DNA from: Blumeriella jaapii
Taxonomy: Eukaryota > Ascomycota > Leotiomycetes > Helotiales > Drepanopezizaceae
Assembly: GCA_009599575.1 (NCBI GenBank)
Contig: VWND01000002.1
Span: 1,178,001-1,242,000, forward strand
Length of the DNA: 64,000 nucleotides
Direction of reading: 5' to 3'
Made by a program: the position numbers and the translations under genes. The notes under the pieces are model-generated. The model did not search any database and was not told the DNA's origin. It saw only the letters and a program-made list of their open reading frames with translations. The stretch's first letter is position 1. Every line of letters starts with the position of its first letter. Positions 33,420 through 45,059 of this stretch are shown in pieces.

Positions 33420-36400
33420 ATGTCGTCGTACGCGAATGGCGGCGGCGGAACCCTCACCCTGCCATCTCCAACCCACGTCCGCCATGTAGACGTGCCCTCC
33501 GCCGTGCGATCTCTACGCCGTTCGCTGTCGCGATCTCCGTCCAAGTTCCGGCTGGTGACGAAATCGCCGAGCTCGTCTCCCAAGACGCCGTTATCGCCGT
33601 CGCCGCTATCGCCCCCAAAGCGAGTCACCTCCCACACGTCGGCTTTCGCCAGCAACCCACCGCACACACCCTCACCTTTGGCCGTGCCATTTCCGCCGAG
33701 CGTCAAACTCGCCCTGCGCTCTTCAACCCGCAGCAAGGCCGCTGCTCCTCGCCCTGCGTCGCGAACGCGAACCTCGCCCAAGAGCCCCATCAAGCGCGCC
33801 TTAAGCCACGCCTCCGACGCGGGCAACGCGACTCCGCATCCGGCCGCCGCACCGCGGACGGGACAGGAGAACGGCAGCAACAAGAGTCCCGTGGAGCGCA
33901 GGAGCGCCGATCGAGGCTCCAGACTGTCCTACAGCCACGACATCTCCGCGCCCATCAACCAGGCGCTTCTGAGACTGGGTGGTGACGGTGCCAGCGACAT
34001 CGCGACGGGAGCCTCAACCTCCAGCCCGCTCAAGCGCAGTGACGCGATCATGAACCTCGATCAGGCCAGCTTGGGAAGCCCCGTGGCGAAGAGGAGAAGT
34101 TTGCACGGCTCCGCAAACTTTGGCCACGACTTCAACGTCTTCGAACACGGCCCGGAATCTTCGTCGTCACAATTCGACATCCATGATGATTCAAGCCAGG
34201 AGTATGAGCTATCGAGCGCATCTGTCAAACACGAAAACCCCTCCGCCACCACGTCGATGCCGAGACGGTCATCCTCGCTCCGCAAGTCCACTCTACAGCA
34301 GCGACACGGCGAGAAGACTTCCTGGGGTAGGAGACAAGCAGCGCTGGCTTTAGCGGCCCAGCAGTTAGCAAATTGCGGGCCGCAGGTGTCGACGCCGGTC
34401 AAGACCAAGGACCGCCCACGCCTGTCTCTCGATCAGTTCATGCCCCCGATGGCGAGAGATAGCCCCTTTACGTCCCAAGGGAGCTTGCCCAATGCCTCGA
34501 ACCATTTCATCCATCACGGCATGCACCAACCTCACCCTCTGTCCCGGACCGTGACGACATCCTCCTCCTCTAGCTCAAGCCTTCTAGAAGAATCCCCAAC
34601 ACACGTGCCGGTCCACTTTGGCGACCAGCCTCGACCTAAGCTCGACTTCTCCAAGTCTCTACCGGCGGGATCATTGAGACCATTTTCCTTCGACGTGCAA
34701 TCCAAAGACGACAACTCAATCGCGACCCCTCAAAACTACAAGTCGGTGAAGCCTCACGCCGCGGCGTTTGCGTCTACGGGTCTCATCTCCAAGGTCAACC
34801 GGAATCCGGAGCAACCACCGCATCTGCGTGGAAGCAGCAAAGGCAACGTACCCGACACCCCCTGCAAGAAGCATGTCAGTGGATTCTCTACCTACCCAGC
34901 ACCTGTGCCGGGCAGCGCGATCGCCAAAGCCAGACATATTCGACATTCCTTTGGCACTCCATCCACTCCATTCAATCCACATGGGAGCCAGGCCGGTCAG
35001 GGCACCTTTGGACCGCCCGCCGGTGTATTTGGTAGCGCTGTCGGCAACCGGAGAGGCAGCTTTGTCAGTGCCGACGGAGACGAGAGTGGAGGATCACCCG
35101 ATGCGAAGGGCAGTCAAGGAACAACTGACTTTGACCTACCTCCCACCCCTACGAAGCAAGCCCTCGCCCAACAATATCACAGTGGCAGTCCCAGTGCCAA
35201 CCGAAACTTTGCAGCCTCCACATTCGGTGCTGTTGGCTATGGAATGGGAAAGAAGTTAACCAGAACAAGCAGTAAGTTGCACCTCTTTACAAGTCCAGAT
35301 AGCCCAGGATCGTATGAGAGTGACGGCTCGATCGACGTCGGCGACTCTCCTACTCCTGCGGCCTTAAATCGAGAGCCTCTCAAGTCGTCGGACTCGGTGC
35401 CTTCCTTCGGCAGATCTCGGACTCAGCGTGCCCTGAACCATCATGTTCCGGTGCCCCTGATACCGAAAGCTCTCACTACTCCCTTTCTCAGTCCTGCGAT
35501 GAAACCGGGCTTTACTAAATTGGGTCTCGTTGCTCCAGCCAGTCCATTGGAGCGCATAGATTTCACCGAAAAATTGGCACCACGCACCCCCTCAGATAGC
35601 ATGCTCCCGCCTGACCCTAGTGGTCTTTCGATATCGAATCCCCGAGATAGCCAAGCTTCCAAGAAAGGAGCCCAGAGCATGCTCCCACCCGCCACGCCCA
35701 CCACTGGTCGCGACTACTTCGCCAAGTTTGGGGATCGTCGTCAGAGTACCACTCCCGTCAGTACCTTTGCTCCATCCGACATCGACAACAACCTCTTGGC
35801 ACGATTTGAAAAGGTTGAGATGATTGGAACTGGCGAGTTCTCGCGTGTGTACCGTGTGGTCCAACCAGCCCCTCGTCCAGTCTCTGCTCCGTCGTTCAGC
35901 TTTGATCAATCCGGCTCGCCTCTCTCCGGACCTTCTCCGCGGTCGCCAATGCCACAACGTGTTTATGCTATCAAGAAGACAAGACAACCTTACTCAGGTA
36001 CCAGGGACCGTCAACGGAAACTGCAGGAGGTCTCTGTGCTCAAGGCACTTGGACATTCTGATCACGTCTTGGACTTCGTCGACAGCTGGGAAGAGATGAA
36101 CCACCTGTACATCCAAACCGAGTACTGCGAGGAGGGCAGCCTCGACCTCTTTTTGAGCGACGTTGGCCGCAGAGGGCGTCTGGATGATTTCCGGATCTGG
36201 AAAATCTTGTTGGAACTAGGACAGGTAAACCGCCTTTCCCGTCGTGCATGGGAGTCATTGCTCACAATCATTCTAGGGTCTCAAACACATTCACGATTCT
36301 GGTTTCATCCACTTGGATCTCAAGCCTGCCAACGTCTTCATCAATTTCAACGGCGCTCTCAAGATTGGAGACTTCGGCATGGCTACTAGCTGGCCTGCTC

Positions 36401-37050
36401 AAGCTGGAATCGAGGGTGAAGGTGATCGCGAGTACATCGGCCCTGAGATTCTCATGGGTCATTATGACAAGCCATCAGATGTCTTTGCGCTTGGTCTCAT
36501 CATACTCGAGATTGCTGGTAACGTTCAACTTCCCGACAACGGCCCAACTTGGACCCGCCTCCGCTCCGGTGACATGAGCGATGCTCCCAGTCTTACCTGG
36601 AGCGCCGACAGCAACCTTCTGAGAGATGCCACTGGAATCCCCATGAAAGACAGCGATTCAGCCATGGATTCATACATTAGTGACGACGAGATGGAAGCCG
36701 ACTTTGGGTCACCGAGCATGGGCAGTCGTAGCAAGCGAAGCTTCGGCCGGAACTCCGCCCGATCCATGTCCCATGACCCCGGTAACCTCTTCGGCTCGGT
36801 CAGAGGAGGTGAGCTACACAGAGCTCCAGTGTTCATGAGAGACCAGTATCACGAACATGCGCTCGACAAGCTCGTCCGATGGATGATCTCACCCATTCCC
36901 ACGGATCGTCCCGTGATCAACGAAGTGTTGAACCACGGTGGGCTCACTTGGGTTGCCTATCGTCGACGTGCCGGGGCGACAGTCTTTGAAGGCAATTGGG
37001 GCCCTGCTGATGCCGTGCTTGCGGACGACGCGGAGATGATGGACGTTTAA
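33420..37050 (+). CDS. WEE1: Wee1-type cell-cycle protein kinase
   Basis: Inhibitory kinase of Cdk1 acting at the G2/M transition (family knowledge). Model: 33420-36224 and 36277-37050; 1192 aa; one GT-AG intron. Residues 1-790 are disordered and full of SP/TP sites (KSPSSSPKTPLSPSPLSPPK), the usual regulatory part. Kinase domain from about 795: glycine loop IGTGEFSRVY (about 802-811), an insert typical of fungal Wee1, lysine in YAIKK (K852), VLDFVDSWEEMNHLYIQTEY, catalytic loop HLDLKPAN (D949; HLD replacing HRD is usual for Wee1), DFG at about 967, and the Wee1-style EGEGDREYIGPEIL instead of APE. Another insert (about residues 1050-1115) is serine-rich. It ends DRPVINEVLNHGGLTWV plus a short tail. 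No defect seen. Confidence 0.95.
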
Positions 37051-38132
37051 AATCCGTACCTGAGATTTTGCTCAGCGCACCCGCCCACTCCTGGATATGG
37101 ATAGGATGGCGGGCGTTGGATGAAACTCCTCTTTGAATTCCGATGACATACCACGATGTTGGAGGATACCCGGGAAGGGCGCGTTTCGAAATGTGTGCAG
37201 GCCGCACCTCGACCTTCACTGACGAACGACCACGACCCACACATCCGCCCGTCTCTGGCTCACCACCTTTTCCTCCCTCCGCCTTGCTGCCTAATATGGT
37301 TGAGGCCAACTTTCAATCTCTGTTACGCATTCACGAAGATCATGAACGAAATGAGAGAGTCGAATCGGTTGCTTTTCCAACCGAATCATGTTGAGATTAT
37401 GACGAAGGACCTTTTGCCACGCTAGCGCTCGGTTGTTTGTTCTTTTTTGGAAGGGATATGTCTGAGCAACATGCTTTGCTGGTAGTGAGTAGTAATAATA
37501 GCTTAAACCATAAATTTCGGTCGGTGGCTGTGTATGGAATATGTCGAAGATCGCAGATGCGAGCCAGGAAGCAGGAAGAGAGTGAGCAAGAGAAAAAGAG
37601 ATTTGTAGATAGATGGGATGGCTCTTGCATGTGGGCAGCACCACAGGGTGACGGATGATGAATGAAACCAAATCTCCCCACGAAATGATGGATGCCCTGG
37701 GGGCCGCCTTGCTTGTTGTGATGGTTCTGACTCTGGCGAAGTTTCTTTTCGTCCTCCATGCTGTACCTGCAAAGGCAGGGGCACGACATGGGTCACCGCC
37801 GCCCGGAGCCAATCAGCAACAGCACGAGAGGCTGGGACGGTCACGTGGTCGCTTATGGGGGAAATTATCGTGCTAGTAAGTTCTTGTTTACATACCAGCT
37901 GTACAGTACATACAGTTCTTCCCTTTTCTCACCATCTCGTACCGTTGTCCAATTCCAACGCTCGCTACTCCGTCGTCTATCCACGATCCTACACGCCCAT
38001 TTCACTTCGAATTCTCTCTTTCCCCTTATTCGAGATCTTGCGCCTTGGGAAGCGTCGAACAAGTCCCTTTACGACTCCATTTACGATATCTCCACCCACC
38101 CATCTATCCTCCCTAGTTCAGCACCCATCAGA
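37051..38132. other. Intergenic between WEE1 and CFEM-like gene
   Basis: No gene is supported. Contains the WEE1 3' end and the promoter/leader of the 38133 gene. A GTACAGTACATAC motif lies at about 37902. Confidence 0.5.
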
Positions 38133-38783
38133 ATGCACTTCTCTCTCCTCCCCGCCACCCTCCTGGTGTCTGTCGCTGCCGCCCAAGTGTCAACGACCTA
38201 TTCGGCCCCAGCGTCGGGCGCAACAGCATGCGGCGCGCTCCCAGTCGTCGACAACTGCCTGGCCTCAACCCAATTGATCGCCAACGCCTGCAGTCCCACG
38301 GACTACAGCTGTCTCTGCGACAAGTGGAACGTCGTCGTTGTGTACGTTCTCTCCCGCTTCCCTTTTCTCTCTTCCTCCTTTACCTAGCCTCATCGAACAC
38401 GCTTACTCCCCCGACCCCCCTTCCAATATTAGATATACCTGCTGACGCACAACGACAGCTGCTTCGACGTCTGCCCCAACGACTCCCGTCTTACAGGCAT
38501 CAAGAACACCGCGGCCAGCTACTGCGCCTACGCGCCTTCCATCACTCCCACCCCCACCCCCACCCCCCTCGCTTCTTTGTCTAGCACCTCGCATTCGCAC
38601 TCTTTGACGGGCTTGCCGAGCTCGAACAGAACGCGGGTTCCATCGAGCCCTACCCGCACGGGAACGGGCACGAGCTCTGCCCCTTCGGGAAGCCCGACGG
38701 GCAACGTTGGCGCGAACAACGTGGTCTTTGGAGCAGGCAGCGTTATCATTGGTCTTGCTGGGCTCGTGGGTGCGTTCTTGTAG
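38133..38783 (+). CDS. CFEM-like eight-cysteine GPI-anchored surface protein
   Basis: Model: 38133-38341 and 38459-38783; 177 aa; intron of 117 nt (GTACGT...GACAG). Signal peptide MHFSLLPATLLVSVAAAQ. Eight cysteines follow in a CFEM-like order: C-x8-C-x10-C-x6-C-x-C-x8-C-x3-C-x16-C, including SPTDYSCLC with the Asp that in true CFEM domains coordinates heme iron. The C1-C2 gap (8 rather than about 3) departs from the CFEM consensus. A serine/threonine/proline-rich stalk (TPTPTPTPLASLSSTS, TRTGTGTSSAPSGSPTG) is typical of O-glycosylated wall proteins. The C-terminal hydrophobic tail (NNVVFGAGSVIIGLAGLVGA) fits a GPI-attachment signal. Probable role, by family only: surface protein, possibly in iron or heme handling or host contact. 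Confidence 0.8.
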
Positions 38784-39718
38784 ACGGGGGGTGCTAAGTT
38801 GATGAGCTGCTGGGTTGCTAATTTGCGCCGGATGGCAACGGAGAGGGAAGGGGATCGCAGTGACGGAGCTTGTTTTGGTGTCTTGGGGGTTTGGCGAGTG
38901 AGCAGGGCGGCTCGGTTTCGATACCAGTGGTATAGGGACTGTTTAATTAGGCTCTAGATAATTGTAATCATACTTATTTCGTTTTTGGACATCAACGCTG
39001 GGTGGAGCGACTGTCAAGCGAGTGCGATGTCGAGAGGCACGATGAGAGCGAGAGTGGTTCCTGTCTCCTCTCGTCGCTCCCTACCTAGTGTGTCCAAGTC
39101 GGCATCAAGTCTATACCGAGATCCGCTGTGGTTTCACAGTAACCGTCTGCTTCTCGCTTTGTTTTCGTGTTTTTATTTTATTTTTAAGATTACACACCTG
39201 CTTCCTTTCGTCATTTCCTACCTTGCTCTACCTGGCTCAGCTGGATGGCAATTTCCACGTCCCGTGCTCTGTGTTCCAAGACCTCACGCTTTCCGCTCTG
39301 TCCTTTGCGTTGCGAACGGAAGGAGAAGAACCATCCGTCGGGCTAGTCATTGCGGGAAGAAAGGTTGACAACGTGACTAGGTAGGCCAATTTCCCCCCGC
39401 TCCCCTCCTCCTAGCCTGAGCACCTACGCACCTCAATACATCTTCTGGGTATAGAATAGATACCTACAGTACGTACGTACCCTATCCTTTCCAGTCGGTT
39501 TCGAGTTACCTCAGAGGCAGGTATAGGCAAGTAGGTAAGTAACAAGCGTGATGTACGACCAGACCAAGTATAGGTAGGTCGGTACAGTTCCACACATCTA
39601 TCTATCTCTTAGCACGTATTTTGCTTGGCGACTATCTCTTCTCGCTCGTGGCGAGATACACCCGGAAAAGCGTGGTCTGTGTGTGTACTTGAGATCGATG
39701 GGTTCTTTCTTGAACAGC

Positions 39719-39766
<48 letters not shown>

Positions 39767-41003
39767 TGTGATTATGGGAAGGGAGGATGGATTGGTAGGG
39801 GGAAGTTATTTGTTTTCATGAGAAAATTAATTGCCACGCCATGAACCATCGCCTGGCTTGAAGGAAGTCTTCGAGGAAAGCGGGGAAGGGGTTTAGTCGA
39901 TTCGGTCTGGTAACGTGATGTGATGTGTAACGTCCCTCAGATACAGTACACACTTAGGCCCCTAAATGTATCCGGTTCTTTCGCACCTATTTGGTTGGTT
40001 GTCACTGTGATCTGTACAAGATACCTAGCTTGTACTAATTACTCGTGACCTCGTGTCTAACTAGTCGAGTCAAGTGCTGAACCACGGTCCAGGCATTGTT
40101 GGACGACGGTATGTCGAGCATGCCGCGACTAAACTCGGTTCGACGATGGGGCCTACATGTCTTGGAAAGCTTGATCTCGCGACGTAAACAAACAGAAGCG
40201 ACAGAGCAGATTGCGATCCCAAAGAACTCAACTCGGCGAGCTATCCCAGTGGAAACTATTGTACCGCAATATAATCGACAAGCAGTCAGGCTTGGGTCTC
40301 TGGAGACTCTCTCATGGTTTAGCGAGTTATCTCGTACCGCTGGCCTGGCTGTAGTACTTAGCATGCAAGCGACTTGTTGTGTCATTGATAACTTCCATCC
40401 CTCCAACCACTGTTCTATGTCCTTCCTTTCTAACTTTCTCGTCAATGTTGTGGCACTGGAACAAGTCTGTAATCTGAGCTCAAATTCACAGAGAACCAAA
40501 AATGCCGAGCTACGGACCTAGCTAGCTATCAGCACGACACTTAGGTATCTTAGAGCAAAACGATCATGCATCCTTCCCCGATTCGCATCTCTGCCTGAAG
40601 CTCGACCCAGGTGCAACATCACCACAAACTAAAAGCCGTCACATCGTGCTATGCTCTTGAATGCAGGTGGCTGTCAAACCAGACACAAGCGAAGCTTCCA
40701 ATAGTCATGATGGCGCCGCTTTCCCCTCGTGTTCGATTTTTGGCAAGAACGAGATGGGTAGCGTTCCGTGTATCTCAGGTTGTTCCTCCCATCATAGCCC
40801 TCCGTCCTCAATCCTTTGGCCTGCTGGACACGCTTGCCTCGATTGATGGGAGGCAGAATGTTACTTAAGGAACCTCCCCGTCTTGTATTCTCTTTTCCTT
40901 AGCAAACCATTTTAACACTTCATTCTCATCCACCTATACAACCATACCTTTTCCCCTCGTTCGAGCATACTCTATCCCTATTTTCAAAATCAATTAATTC
41001 ATC
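38784..41003. other. Gene-free spacer
   Basis: No gene is supported. It holds a TC dinucleotide repeat at 39723-39765, short GTAGGTA/TACGTAC words around 39465-39590, and AT-rich sequence before the protease start. Open frames of 60-150 codons lack recognisable content. Confidence 0.55.
39723..39765. repeat. TC microsatellite
   Basis: About twenty-one uninterrupted TC units. Confidence 0.95.
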
Positions 41004-42559
41004 ATGTCTTCTTCCCTCAATGGACTGTCCAAAATCGACATCGTCGAAAACACCAAGTACCAGAGAAACGGCTTGAAGTCTTACGTCTACCTGCTCAACA
41101 AATGGGGCTTTCAGCCCACCCAGCCAGGACCATATGTCCAAGTAGATGGAGCTTCGAAGTCCGGACACCAAGGTCTACTCAGCAAGTTGGGCAAGAACCC
41201 TGCTCGTTCGTTGGCTAAGAAGTCGGCGCCTTCTCCGGACGATTCCTCGGCAACTACAACTGGTGAGGTTTCTGCTGAGGATCAACAAAACGATGCTTTG
41301 TATCTCTGTCCTGTCTCCATCGGCACGCCTCCTCAGACCCTCATGCTTGATTTCGATACTGGATCTGCCGATCTTTGGGTATGATACCGGCCTTAAATCC
41401 CACTCTCTTATCGTTCATGCATTCTAGCCATATGCTAATACTTAACAGGTTTGGTCGACGGAGCTTCCCAAAACTACACAAACCGCGGGAAAAAAAGATG
41501 GACATGTCATCTTTGACCCTAGGAAGTCGTCGACGTTCCAGATCTCCAGCGGGTCTACGTGGAAGATCTCTTATGGAGATGGTTCCTCTGGATCTGGCAC
41601 TGTTGGCACAGACAACATTTACCTTGGAGGTTTGAAGGTCACAGGACAAGCTATTGAGCTGGCAAAGTTGATTTCAAGTTCTTTTGCGTCAGGTCAGTAC
41701 ATTCGATGCATCGGTATCTCCGGTCTCAGGGAAAATTTGCGGATCTGGGTAAGATGCACCCCGATTTCGCAGCATACTGATTTGCTGGACAGGCGTTGGA
41801 GATGGGCTCTTGGGTCTCGCTTTCGGATCCATTAACACTGTCGGTCCCACGGCCGTCAGTACTCCTGTCGAAAACATGATTACCCAGCAGGATATCCCCA
41901 AGACTGCAGAACTCTTCACCGCAAAGCTTGGCTCATGGCGTGATAAGAACGAGGCCGACAAAGGAGCTGGTTTCTACACCTTTGGGTTCATTGATCTTCC
42001 AACAGTAGCTGCTTCTGGCCAGGATATCTACTATACTCCCGTAGACTCATCTCAGGGATTCTGGACTGTTAGCTCCGACTCCACGGTCGTGAACAACCAG
42101 ACTGTCAGGCAAAGTGGAAACACTGCTATTATTGACACCGGAACCACCCTCGCCCTTGTTTCTGACAAGGTGTGCGAAGCTGTTTATGGTGCTATCAAGG
42201 GGGCTACTTATGATGCAGAAAACCAAGGTTGGGTCTATCCATCATCGACCACCGTGGACCAACTGCCAGATGTCACGGTCGCCATCGGCGACAAGCAGTT
42301 TGTCATCAACAAAGAGGACTTGGGCTTCGTTGACGTTGGAAATGGCACGATCTACGGTGGTATCCAGTCGAGGGGTGACATGGACTTCGATATCCTTGGC
42401 GATACTTTCTTGAAGGGAGTATACGCGGTAAATTGCCTGTGTCCTTCCTGCTTGTCGACCTTGCTAATTATGAGATAGATCTTTGACCAGGGCAACAAGA
42501 GATTTGGCGCTGTTCCACGACCCGAGAAATACCAAAACATCTCAGCATCCTCCTCCTGA
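41004..42559 (+). CDS. Pepsin-like aspartic protease (A1 family), no signal peptide
   Basis: Model: 41004-41378, 41449-41692, 41793-42427, 42479-42559; 444 aa; three GT-AG introns, all in phase. Both catalytic motifs are intact: [11 protein letters not shown] (spanning intron 1) and [10 protein letters not shown]. The flap region [20 protein letters not shown] and [13 protein letters not shown] are also typical. The N-terminal part ([27 protein letters not shown]) resembles the propeptide of aspergillopepsin-type enzymes, yet the protein starts [14 protein letters not shown] with no hydrophobic signal sequence, and no upstream exon encoding one is evident. It may therefore be intracellular or leave the cell by a non-classical route, or a first exon has been missed. 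Confidence 0.92.
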
Positions 42560-43631
42560 GTTAGAAAGGGAATTTGTCTGTTTGTAGGAGTCAATCGCAG
42601 GGAATGGACTGAAGTAGGCTTGTAGTATGGACTGGCCAGAACAGATGAAATTGTTTTCTCGAATCCTTAAGAATGATAAGAATCAACATGCTTTACTCCG
42701 TTGCCAACTCGATCGACTAGGCAAGTGTAACGCTCCGAGGAAGATTTCTGTCCCGACACAGGATACTAATGCCCGGACGGCAACTAAATCCCACAGCACG
42801 TACGGCTAGGTAAGGAATCCAGAGATCCTCTAACCATACATAGCCTGAAGGGACTAGATGTTCTCGTAGTAGACTATGCTTACGGTTCGCTGGACGATGG
42901 TAAATGGTATTAAAGCATCTTCTAGTGGAGGAGGCTGGAACGGCTAGACATGGACGTAACCACTTGGATGCCGGTGGTGTTGGAGACAAGGCGTGTTTCG
43001 CCTGTGATAGGAGAATGGTAGGATTCAGAGGGCTATGCTTTAAGTACCAGAAGAGGGGAGGGGAGAAGACTGTGGGTTTAGGCTAGTGCTTTGCAGCCTG
43101 CGAGACGGGTGGGTGGGGAGGAGCGCGAGAGGCCGTGAAAGGAGATAGACAGACAGGCCGAGAGAGACATACATACAGAGTATACACATACATGAACGTG
43201 AACGCTGAGTGGGCGACGTGACATATCGGATTCTCGCAAGGCCCCCGAGTCTTGTGGGGCTCGAATGGCACGCTGTCCTGCAAGATGCAGTCGGGGTTGA
43301 GTGGGCGCTGGAAAAAGGCACAGCCAAGCTCGACGATAACCACACCACGCCCGAGGATCCAGACCAGCTTCTATCTACATTTGCCTGGGCCGGGCAGGGA
43401 CGGGGCTGAAGGAGAGGCGAGGCGAGGCGAGGCTACCGTTCGCTTAGAGCCAGAGCTTGAACAACGACACTCTGAACATGGAGATGGGCACAGGTTTCGA
43501 AGTTTCATGCTGCCTTCTGATTCCGCCATCGCAAGGTGAACTCCGGTGTCTCCCACTGGTAATGTAATTGAGCTTTGTACAGTAAACGAAAGAAAGGTCC
43601 ACGCTCACGCCACATCTTGTGCCCCCTCCCT
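42560..43631. other. Intergenic, convergent protease / complex I gene
   Basis: No gene is supported. The two flanking genes end towards this stretch, so it should hold both 3' regions. A GGCGA repeat is present at about 43416-43432. Confidence 0.5.
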
Positions 43632-44587
43632 CTACTTCCTGTACCACATTCTAGTGCTGAAAGAAAAAGAAGTCAATACGATGCGGCACTTCTGCAAGCG
43701 GTACGGTGAGAGGTCACGACTTACATCTTGGTATGTCTCATCTTCTTCTGCAGCTGGAAGATGCCGTACATCAGCGCCTCGGACGTAGGCGGGCACCCAG
43801 GCACGTAGATATCAACCGGCACGATCCTGTCACAGCCCCTCGTGACGCTATAGCTGTAGTGGTAGTATCCGCCTCCGTTGGCACAGCTGCCCATCGAGAT
43901 GACCCATCGCGGCTCAGGCATCTGGTCGTAAACCTGTCGCAGCGCCGGAGCCATCTTGTTCGTCAGCGTCCCGGCCACGATCATGACATCGGATTGACGC
44001 GGGGAGGCGCGAAAAATGATCCCGAGGCGATCTTGGTCGTAGCGTGGGGTCGAGAGGTGCATCATTTCGACGGCGCAGCACGCGAGTCCAAAGGTCATGG
44101 GCCAGAGAGAGCCTTGACGGGCCCAGTTGGCCATCTGGTCGAGCGTCGTCCTGGACGGGTCAGTCTCTCTTCCTCCTCCTCCTTCTCCTCCTCATTGACA
44201 ATGCGGCGCTCCTTGCGACCGCCCAGGGGGCGAGGTACGTACAGCGCGTATTGCATAACGCCCTTCTTGCCCTCCTGACTAGGCAGAGGCACCTCTCTCC
44301 TCTCCTTGCCCGTCACGCTCAGCATCGGCGGCGGCGTTCCGGGGTTGCCTGGCACATTATGTGGTGTGACGCCGGGGCTCGCGGGCTTCGAGGAGGAGGA
44401 CGAGATGGCTGCGACTGAGCGGTAGGGAATCAAAGAAGGTGCTGGCTTGGCTGGAGAGGCGTTTGGTTAGATTCTGTTTGTCTGCTTGCCACTTGACTGG
44501 GGAGGGCTCCGGATGAGACAAGGTGAGATGGGGGGAATGCTCACCTCGCAGAGCCAGCGGCGGCCGATCTCGTCGAGGACAGCATCT
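43632..44587 (-). CDS. NADH:ubiquinone oxidoreductase PSST / 20-kDa subunit (NDUFS7)
   Basis: Complex I subunit in the mitochondrial inner membrane arm that holds iron-sulfur cluster N2 and contacts ubiquinone. Model: complement of 43632-43656, 43725-44150, 44243-44450, 44545-44587; 233 aa. The N-terminus ([20 protein letters not shown]) is basic and fits a mitochondrial targeting sequence. The conserved body: [40 protein letters not shown] with the tandem cysteines, MGSCANGGG, and [14 protein letters not shown] supply the four cluster ligands. The last exon encodes only the final residues, TRMWYRK, which match the family C-terminus and fixed the acceptor. Without that exon the frame stops early after RHTKM. 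Confidence 0.95.
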
Positions 44588-45059
44588 TGTCAATCGATCA
44601 GTTGACGTTGACAAGAGAGAATGGAATGGGAAGGGTGGCGAGCGTGGGAGCGGAGAGGTGTTCGAGCGTGCGGTTGGCAGCTCGAAGATGTCGGCTTTAC
44701 TGTAGGATAGTGTTAGGGTGTTGTATAAAGATCCACTCTGATTGGCCGATTCACGTGAACAGTATTTAGCGAATGCGGCTCAAGGAGCTGGTCCAGTCCA
44801 ATCTAGTCTTATGGATTTGTAAACGTAAAGCGCTCGTCCCGGACTATTATCAATATGGGCTTGCAGCAGGATTCGAAGACGGGTCGTTTTTTCCATGTTT
44901 GATTGAATTTTCATTCCGTCGAACCAAGTTTTGTCCTTCCCCAGCAATTTCATTCGTTACACATGCTTGGGGAAGGGTAATGCGTATACCAGAAGCAATC
45001 ATTATCTAACAGGACAACGCAACAATCACCTAAAGAACTTTGCCCCTTGATCAACATAA
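44588..45059. other. Short intergenic
   Basis: No gene. Upstream of the PSST gene (minus) and downstream of the cytidylyltransferase gene (minus), so it contains the PSST promoter. Confidence 0.5.
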
